Assembly: GCA_026692885.1 (NCBI GenBank)
Contig: JAPLNJ010000870.1
Span: 1-11,924, forward strand
Source of the DNA: Planctomycetota bacterium
GTDB lineage: Bacteria > Planctomycetota > Planctomycetia > Pirellulales > Pirellulaceae
Direction of reading: 5' to 3'
DNA: 11,924 nucleotides
Below the pieces are notes generated by a model. It was given only the letters and a program-made list of their open reading frames with translations. It made no database searches and was not told the DNA's origin. This document shows positions 6,999 to 11,924 of this stretch, piece by piece. Made by a program: the position numbers and the translations under genes. The first letter of the stretch is position 1. Each line of letters begins with the position of its first letter.

Positions 6999-9806
6999 GT
7001 GACCAGAACTTGCCGGACCCGATTTGCGAATGTCCTGTGCGGCTGCTTTTGCGCCACCTGGGGGGGCTTCGTGTTGACGGCTGACGCCGGACCTTTGCGT
7101 CTGAGTCAACAGGGCGTGGAGATCGATGGCGGCAGCATGGGTGTGTTCACCCTGGTCTATCCGAAAATCGAGACGAAGCTGGCTGCCGGCAAGCAGGAAG
7201 CGGCTCTTGAGCAGCGCCTCGCCGACGGCCAGGCCGTGCTGAAGTATCCTTGCGGCATGACCGTCGAAGTCTCGCTCGGACAGGGCGGAAAGGTGGCTTA
7301 TCGGTTCAGCGGAAACCTGGATGGGGTGCAGCAGTTTCGCGTCGGCGAGCTGCTCGTCCCGCCCAATTACATGGACGGCGGCACGTGGCGCATCGGCGAC
7401 GGTGTGGCGAAGCCGTTCCCCTCGGAAAAGCCGGCCACCCCCTTTCTCTACCAGGGAAACGCCACGCGTTTTGAGTTCACGAGTGTGGATGGGAAACGGA
7501 TCCGCATCGAACTGCCTCCCTATTCGTACCAGCAGTTGCAGGATAACCGCGAGTGGAACTGGAACGTGTTCGCCTGGTGGTTCCAGTCGCCGTTCGACAG
7601 GAACAAGGCCGAGTACACCGTGACCGTGACCTTGGACACGGGCGACGGCCAGAACGTGGTGCTCGTGGACCGGTTCGGCCAGACCACCCGCAAAGCGTTC
7701 GCTGGCAAGGTCACGGCCCCCGAGGAGCTCAAGCAGGACGCCGCCTCCGAAGAAGCGTATTACGCCGGACTGAACCCCAGGCAGCTGGACGCCTGCGGCG
7801 GTCTGCCTGGCAGCGGTGAAAAACTCGGCTTGAAGAAGACCGGGTTCTTCCATGTCCAGCGCCGCGGCGATCGCTGGATTCTGGTCAACCCCGTCGGCAA
7901 CGCCTTCTTTCACCTCGGCATCTGCAGCTTCGGCTGTAGCGAGGATTATACCTATATCGAAGGCCGCGAATCCAGCTACGAATGGCTACCCCCGCGTGAC
8001 AGCGAGTTCGGCGCGGCCTACCATCCCGAGCCGTGGTGGAACCCGCGTGCCTGCTCCTTTTACAGGGCCAACCTGATCCGCAAGTACGGTCCCTTCAGGG
8101 AGGAAGCCTTCCAAGCCCGCATGGTGCAGCGCGCGCGCCAGGCCGGATTCAACTCCGTGGGGGCTTTTTCGAGCGGGTCGTCCGTTTATCGCACCGAGCA
8201 GTTCCCGTTCGTGGCGTCCCTGCCCTTGGCCGAGTGGACCCTCGGACCGGACGTCCCGGGCGTGCGCGGCATGTTCGACCCCTTCGACGAGAAGACCCAG
8301 GCCAAGCTGGAGAAACTCTTCGCCGACGCGTTGCCGAAGACGGCCGACGAACCGCTGCTGATCGGGTACTTTCTGGCCAACGAGCAAGCCTTCGAGGATC
8401 TGCCGCGAGCCGTTCCCAAACTCGATGGGAAGCACGCCTGCAAGCGCCGCTTGGTCGCTCTGCTCAGGGACAAATACCGCGACGTCGCCGCCTTGAACGC
8501 CGCCTGGGAGCTGGACGCGGCCTCCTTCGAGGCCCTGGCCGACCGGGGCCTGCCCGTGGCGACTCAAACGGCCTTCACGGACATGCAGGCTTACACCGAA
8601 CTGTTCATCGAGACGTACTATCAGCGGATTACGGAGAGCTTCCGCAAGTACGACCGGAACCACCTGCTGATCGGCAATCGCTGGCAGCCGGGGACGGCGA
8701 ACAACGAGACGCTCTGCCGGATCGCCGGCAAGTATCTGGACGTGATCAGCGTCAACTACTACACCGAACGCGTCGATGCGGAATTCATGCGGCGGATTTA
8801 CGAATGGACGGGACAGCGTCCGCAGATGTGGAGCGAGTTCTTCTACACAGCCGAAGAAGAAAGTAACGTCTCGGGACGGCTGGACTTGGCCACGCAACGT
8901 GATCGCGGCCGGGCCTATCGGAACTACGTGGAGCACGCCGCGGCCCTTGGGTTTGTCGTTGGCGTCGAGTGGTTCACACTGATCGATCAGGCCGTGACCG
9001 GGCGGTTCTTTGAGAAGTACAATGGCGAGCGTCAGAACACGGGGTTGTTCAACGTCTGCGACCGTCCCTATCGGGAGGCTTTGGCCGAGATGGCTGCCAG
9101 CCATCGCCGAATCTACGATGTCTGGCTGAACGGCGAGCCACCGTACGTCTTCGACCATCCACGTTTCACGGCCAGCCAAGGTGACGCCGTCCGCACGGTT
9201 CGCGCGGGACATGCGGTCGGCCCGATGGTCATGGACGGACAACTCACCGGATGGCCCGGGCGCCCCCCCGAGCGCATCGCCCCGGATCGCCTGACCAGCG
9301 GACGCGACAGCCAGGGGGTCGAAGCGTCCTTCAAGGTCTGCTGGGACGAGGAGGCGCTGTACCTGCTGGCCGACGTGCGCGATCCAACTCCGATGCAGAA
9401 CCAACATTCCGGCGCGGATCTCTGGTCCGCCGATGGCCTGGAGCTGTTCCTCGGCAGCGAGTCGCTGGACCAGGCAGGACCACTCAAGTTCACCGACCGG
9501 CAGATCCTGATCGGCGCAGGCCGTCGTGATGGCCAGGGGCAGTTCCATGTCGTCACTGCCCCCCGACAGCCCGAGGTCAAGCTGGCCGTCATTCCGACGG
9601 CGGCAGGCGGCGGCTACACCTTGGAAATCGCCATTCCGTGGAGCATCGTTGGCGTGGTACCGAAGGAGGGGCTCGAACTGCTGTTCGACCTGGCCGTGGA
9701 CGACAGCGGCGACGGCAAATCTCGGAACTGCCAACTGATGTGGAACGGCACGGCCCGCAACTCGGCTGATCGCGGCGCCTGGGGACGTCTCAAGCTGGAA
9801 AGATAA
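6999..9806 (+). CDS. Secreted agarase-like glycoside hydrolase with C-terminal CBM9-like domain
   Basis: This 935-aa protein is read from the GTG at 6999, eight bases after GGGAGA. That start gives a basic N-terminus (TRTCRTR), a Cys-containing hydrophobic core and cleavage after TADA at about residue 30. Residues 31-240 form a beta-rich domain. The catalytic part (about 280-710) has TGFF, then RWILVNPVGNAFFHLG, LIGYFLANEQAF with probable acid/base Glu462, DVISVNYYTE at 581-590, QMWSEFFYTAEE with probable nucleophile Glu613, and VVGVEWFTLIDQ. It thus follows the same plan as the preceding gene but is only distantly similar. Residues about 745-935 match a CBM9-type sugar-binding domain (FKVCWDEEALYLLADVRD, ADGLELFLG, GGYTLEIAIPW, final WGRLKLE). 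A TTG at 6876 would extend the frame but yields Arg/Ser-rich sequence with no signal peptide. The GH127 gene follows after 34 bp. Substrate is unknown; agar-like or galactan-type glycans are possible. Confidence 0.85.
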   Translation: MTRTCRTRFANVLCGCFCATWGGFVLTADAGPLRLSQQGVEIDGGSMGVFTLVYPKIETKLAAGKQEAALEQRLADGQAVLKYPCGMTVEVSLGQGGKVAYRFSGNLDGVQQFRVGELLVPPNYMDGGTWRIGDGVAKPFPSEKPATPFLYQGNATRFEFTSVDGKRIRIELPPYSYQQLQDNREWNWNVFAWWFQSPFDRNKAEYTVTVTLDTGDGQNVVLVDRFGQTTRKAFAGKVTAPEELKQDAASEEAYYAGLNPRQLDACGGLPGSGEKLGLKKTGFFHVQRRGDRWILVNPVGNAFFHLGICSFGCSEDYTYIEGRESSYEWLPPRDSEFGAAYHPEPWWNPRACSFYRANLIRKYGPFREEAFQARMVQRARQAGFNSVGAFSSGSSVYRTEQFPFVASLPLAEWTLGPDVPGVRGMFDPFDEKTQAKLEKLFADALPKTADEPLLIGYFLANEQAFEDLPRAVPKLDGKHACKRRLVALLRDKYRDVAALNAAWELDAASFEALADRGLPVATQTAFTDMQAYTELFIETYYQRITESFRKYDRNHLLIGNRWQPGTANNETLCRIAGKYLDVISVNYYTERVDAEFMRRIYEWTGQRPQMWSEFFYTAEEESNVSGRLDLATQRDRGRAYRNYVEHAAALGFVVGVEWFTLIDQAVTGRFFEKYNGERQNTGLFNVCDRPYREALAEMAASHRRIYDVWLNGEPPYVFDHPRFTASQGDAVRTVRAGHAVGPMVMDGQLTGWPGRPPERIAPDRLTSGRDSQGVEASFKVCWDEEALYLLADVRDPTPMQNQHSGADLWSADGLELFLGSESLDQAGPLKFTDRQILIGAGRRDGQGQFHVVTAPRQPEVKLAVIPTAAGGGYTLEIAIPWSIVGVVPKEGLELLFDLAVDDSGDGKSRNCQLMWNGTARNSADRGAWGRLKLER

Positions 9807-9826
9807 CGTCGCTGAACAGAATTCCT

Positions 9827-9833
9827 GAGGAGG
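9827..9833 (+). promoter_or_regulatory. Strong ribosome binding site fixing a GTG start
   Basis: GAGGAGG lies seven bases before the GTG at 9841. It decides the start of the arabinofuranosidase gene and, with the 34-bp gap to the preceding stop codon, supports co-translation in an operon. Confidence 0.8.
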
Positions 9834-9840
9834 ATCGCCC

Positions 9841-11676
9841 GTGAGTCTCTGCTATCGCTTGACGGTGTCTTGCCTGGCCTCGTGGTTCCTGATGGCGGCG
9901 CCCACGTGGGGCGGCGACTCGCTCACGCCGGTCGAGCTCCGCAAGGTGAAGTTGGGCGGCGAGATGGGACGGCGAATCGACGTCACCGTCCACAACAATC
10001 TGCTGGCGCTCGATGCCGACAAGGACTTCCTGCCGCCGTTCGCGGCCAAGACGGGCAGTCGCGAGGGATACATCGGTTTGGGCAAACTGATCGATGCGGC
10101 CGCGTTGCTGGCGGCGTACACGAACGACCCGAAAGTCATCGCCCTGAAGGAGCACCTTATCGCTCACGTGCTCGAGCACCAAGAGGCCGACGGCTATCTG
10201 GGCCTGTTCGCAGCTCCAGACCGCGTGTCGAAGCTGTGGGACGTCCACGAGGTGCAGTACATCATCTGGGGCCTTTTGCGCGATCACGAACTGTTCGGCC
10301 GTCAGGAGTCCTTGGCCGGCGCCCGGAGAGCGGCCGACTACTTGCTCGCCAACTGGCAGAAGATTCCGCCGAACTGGGGCCAGGATTCAGGCGTCGCCAC
10401 GAACGTGGCCGTCACCGGGCTGGAACGTACGTTGCTGGCCCTGCATCGCGTTACCGGCGACAAACGTTACTTGGATTTCGTGTGTCAAACGCGGGCGCTG
10501 CCCGCCTGGGACTTGCCCATCCTGATCGGCCGCCGCCCCGGCATCGAGGGCCACATGTACGCCTACCTGTCGCGCAGCCTGGCCCAGCTGGAACTGTGCC
10601 GCGCCACCGGGGACGAGCTGCTGCTGCGCACGGCGCGCCGGGCGACCGACTTCCTGCTGCACGGCGACGGACTCCTACTGACCGGCAGCGGTGGCCAGTG
10701 GGAGATCTGGACCGACGACCAGGACGGACGCGGCGAATTGGGCGAGACCTGTGCGACCGCCTATCAGCTGCGCGTCTACGATGCACTCCTGCGGCGGAAC
10801 GGCGAGCCGGTGTGGGGCGACGTGATGGAACGCACAATCTTCAACACGCTGTTTGCGGCGCAATCGCCCGACGGCAGGCAGCTGCGGTATTTTGCACCGA
10901 CGGAAGGCCCGCGCGTATACCACCCCACCGACACCTACTGCTGCCCCTGCAACTATCGGCGGATTGTGGCCGAACTACCGACGTTCGCGTACTACGTCGC
11001 GGCCGAGGGTGTGGTCGTCAACCTCTACACGGCTTCGCAGGCGGAGGTAACGCTCCGCAACGGGACGCCGGTCGCGCTCCGGCAAGAGACGGACTACCCG
11101 TCCTCCGGCCAAGTGAAGCTGCAACTGAATCCCGCGCAGCCGGCGAAGTTTGTACTCCGGCTGCGTATCCCGGCGTGGGCTGCCGAGACGCAGATCACGG
11201 TCAATGGGCAAGCGGTGGCCGGCCCGATCAAGGGCGGTCAGTTCTTGCCGATCGAGCGGGAATGGAAACCCGGCGACACGGTGACCATCGACATGCCGAT
11301 GCCGTTCCGGCTGGTGGCCGGGCGGAAGCGTCAGGCGGGGCGCGTCGCCGTGATGCGCGGTCCCGTGGTGTTCTGTTTGAATCCCGCGCAACGCGAGGAC
11401 TTGGCGCGACTCGACGGGGCCGATCTGGGCCGGATCACGCTGGCCTCCGCGGCGATGAATGTGGTCCCCGACAATTCGGTCCGGCCTGGCGGTGTGGCTT
11501 GCAGGGTCCCTGCCTGGAAGCCATCCTTCGGCATTTCGCCCCAGAGCGACTTCGAACTCACGCTCCGCGAATTCCCCGATCCGGACGGTAAGCAGACCTA
11601 CTTCCGCCTGCGCGACATGGCCCCGGCCGTGGCCGACGAACTGCTGCAGGGTGTGCCCGCAAGCGCGTCGAGGTGA
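9841..11676 (+). CDS. GH127-type beta-L-arabinofuranosidase (DUF1680 family), secreted
   Basis: This 611-aa protein is a zinc- and cysteine-dependent glycosidase expected to release terminal beta-L-arabinofuranose from arabinose-containing glycans. It has a signal peptide (residues 1-24, ending PTWG), then an (alpha/alpha)6-barrel region with HEVQYIIWGLL (136-146) and repeated helical pairs to about 385, and a C-terminal beta-sandwich region including LRLRIPAWA (439-447) and VNGQAV (454-459). GETC at 301-304 and YCC at 366-368 match the metal site of the characterised enzyme HypBA1 (Glu338, Cys340, Cys417 nucleophile, Cys418): Glu302, Cys304, Cys367, Cys368. Glu288 in QWEIW is the likely acid/base. 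An extra Cys370 follows in CCPCN, where the family commonly has CCPPN. Related families (such as GH146) are alternatives. It ends the probable operon with the two large hydrolases. Confidence 0.88.
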   Translation: MSLCYRLTVSCLASWFLMAAPTWGGDSLTPVELRKVKLGGEMGRRIDVTVHNNLLALDADKDFLPPFAAKTGSREGYIGLGKLIDAAALLAAYTNDPKVIALKEHLIAHVLEHQEADGYLGLFAAPDRVSKLWDVHEVQYIIWGLLRDHELFGRQESLAGARRAADYLLANWQKIPPNWGQDSGVATNVAVTGLERTLLALHRVTGDKRYLDFVCQTRALPAWDLPILIGRRPGIEGHMYAYLSRSLAQLELCRATGDELLLRTARRATDFLLHGDGLLLTGSGGQWEIWTDDQDGRGELGETCATAYQLRVYDALLRRNGEPVWGDVMERTIFNTLFAAQSPDGRQLRYFAPTEGPRVYHPTDTYCCPCNYRRIVAELPTFAYYVAAEGVVVNLYTASQAEVTLRNGTPVALRQETDYPSSGQVKLQLNPAQPAKFVLRLRIPAWAAETQITVNGQAVAGPIKGGQFLPIEREWKPGDTVTIDMPMPFRLVAGRKRQAGRVAVMRGPVVFCLNPAQREDLARLDGADLGRITLASAAMNVVPDNSVRPGGVACRVPAWKPSFGISPQSDFELTLREFPDPDGKQTYFRLRDMAPAVADELLQGVPASASR

Positions 11677-11677
11677 A

Positions 11678-11693
11678 GCACTGACGGCAGTGC
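11678..11693. repeat. Short perfect hairpin after the arabinofuranosidase stop codon
   Basis: GCACTG (11678-11683) and CAGTGC (11688-11693) form a perfect 6-bp stem with an ACGG loop two bases after the stop. No T-run follows, so it is not a typical intrinsic terminator; it might stabilise the mRNA end. Confidence 0.3.
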
Positions 11694-11696
11694 GCA

Positions 11697-11860
11697 ACGT
11701 TCCGATCAAGGCCGCACCATGGCACAAGCGACGTTCCGATCCTCCCTGGTTTCTCCTTGAGCGGGCTGGCGGCGGTGGGCTCAATAACCCCCTGGGCACG
11801 GCCGAAAAATAACTCCCTCGCCCCGGGACCCCGGGGAGAGGGTGGGGGTGGCTCGCGCAA
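11697..11860. repeat. Intergenic repeat with GC-rich hairpin
   Basis: The sequence ACGTTCCGATC occurs twice (11697-11707 and 11731-11741). Further on, CCCTC (11815-11819) pairs with GAGGG (11838-11842) and CCCCGG (11821-11826) with CCGGGG (11831-11836), around a GACC loop, followed by a G-rich stretch. This CCCTC...CCCCGGG...GAGGGTGGGGGTG unit is a widespread interspersed repeat in planctomycetes and other GC-rich bacteria, often mis-annotated as small ORFs. No gene is supported from 11677 to the window end. Confidence 0.5.
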
Positions 11861-11924
11861 AATTGGGGAGTCGGGCGTCAAACGGATGGTCCTGTTTTTG
11901 TTCCGCCCCCATCCGGGCTTGCCC

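Noticed and set aside
6845..7084. 79-aa ORF with an ATGA overlap to the first hydrolase stop codon
   Set aside because: The AAGGAG is only two bases from the ATG, no domain is visible, and it overlaps the signal peptide region of the next gene in another frame.
7986..9734. 582-codon antisense open frame inside the second hydrolase
   Set aside because: Low-complexity shadow frame with no motif; the plus strand carries the catalytic and CBM9 domains.
9870..11591. 573-codon plus-strand frame overlapping the arabinofuranosidase
   Set aside because: It is Arg/Gly/Pro-rich with no motif, whereas the other frame has the GH127 active site.
11697..11741. Attachment-site-like 11-bp direct repeat
   Set aside because: The copies are only 34 bp apart with no integrase gene, so they are more likely part of the repeat unit or chance.

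Overview
The window is GC-rich and most likely comes from a planctomycete (Planctomycetota, probably Pirellulales-like). The grounds are indirect: a secreted Cys/Val-rich repeat protein resembling the planctomycetal YTV-type surface proteins, an HTTM-domain membrane protein, large secreted glycoside hydrolases with accessory beta-domains, and intergenic spaces filled with short palindromic repeats that I recognise from planctomycete genomes. No rRNA, tRNA, CRISPR array, transposase or phage gene is visible.

Layout. Bases 1-310 hold no gene and are a mosaic of palindromic repeats, two of which share an exact 12-nt core in opposite orientation. A strong rho-independent terminator (321-355, minus strand) closes the only minus-strand gene (385-1416), a secreted 343-aa protein with 39 cysteines. 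A divergent intergenic region (1417-1663) separates it from a plus-strand run of five genes: a one-TM protein of unknown function (1664-2368); an HTTM/gamma-carboxylase-like polytopic membrane protein (2604-3578), with a 110-bp element of nested hairpins between the two; a 1062-aa secreted glycoside hydrolase (3660-6848); a second, 935-aa secreted glycoside hydrolase with a C-terminal CBM9-like domain (6999-9806); and a GH127-type beta-L-arabinofuranosidase (9841-11676). The end of the window (11677-11924) is again non-coding and carries two hairpins, one of them part of a repeat.

How the genes fit together. The last three genes each have a signal peptide and are closely spaced, the last pair 34 bp apart with a strong ribosome binding site. 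They look like an operon for breaking down an arabinose- and galactose-type polysaccharide outside the cytoplasm. The two large hydrolases are distant paralogues of the clan GH-A / GH50 agarase-like type: both have a GFF...RW.LV.P.G..FF..G entry motif, an NE acid/base and a nucleophile Glu on a late beta-strand. The third enzyme keeps the complete Glu-Cys-Cys-Cys zinc/nucleophile site of GH127. No transporter, sulfatase or regulator lies in the window, so the substrate cannot be read from context. The one-TM gene and the HTTM gene look like a separate membrane pair; the HTTM protein lacks the lysine that serves as catalytic base in true vitamin K-dependent carboxylases.
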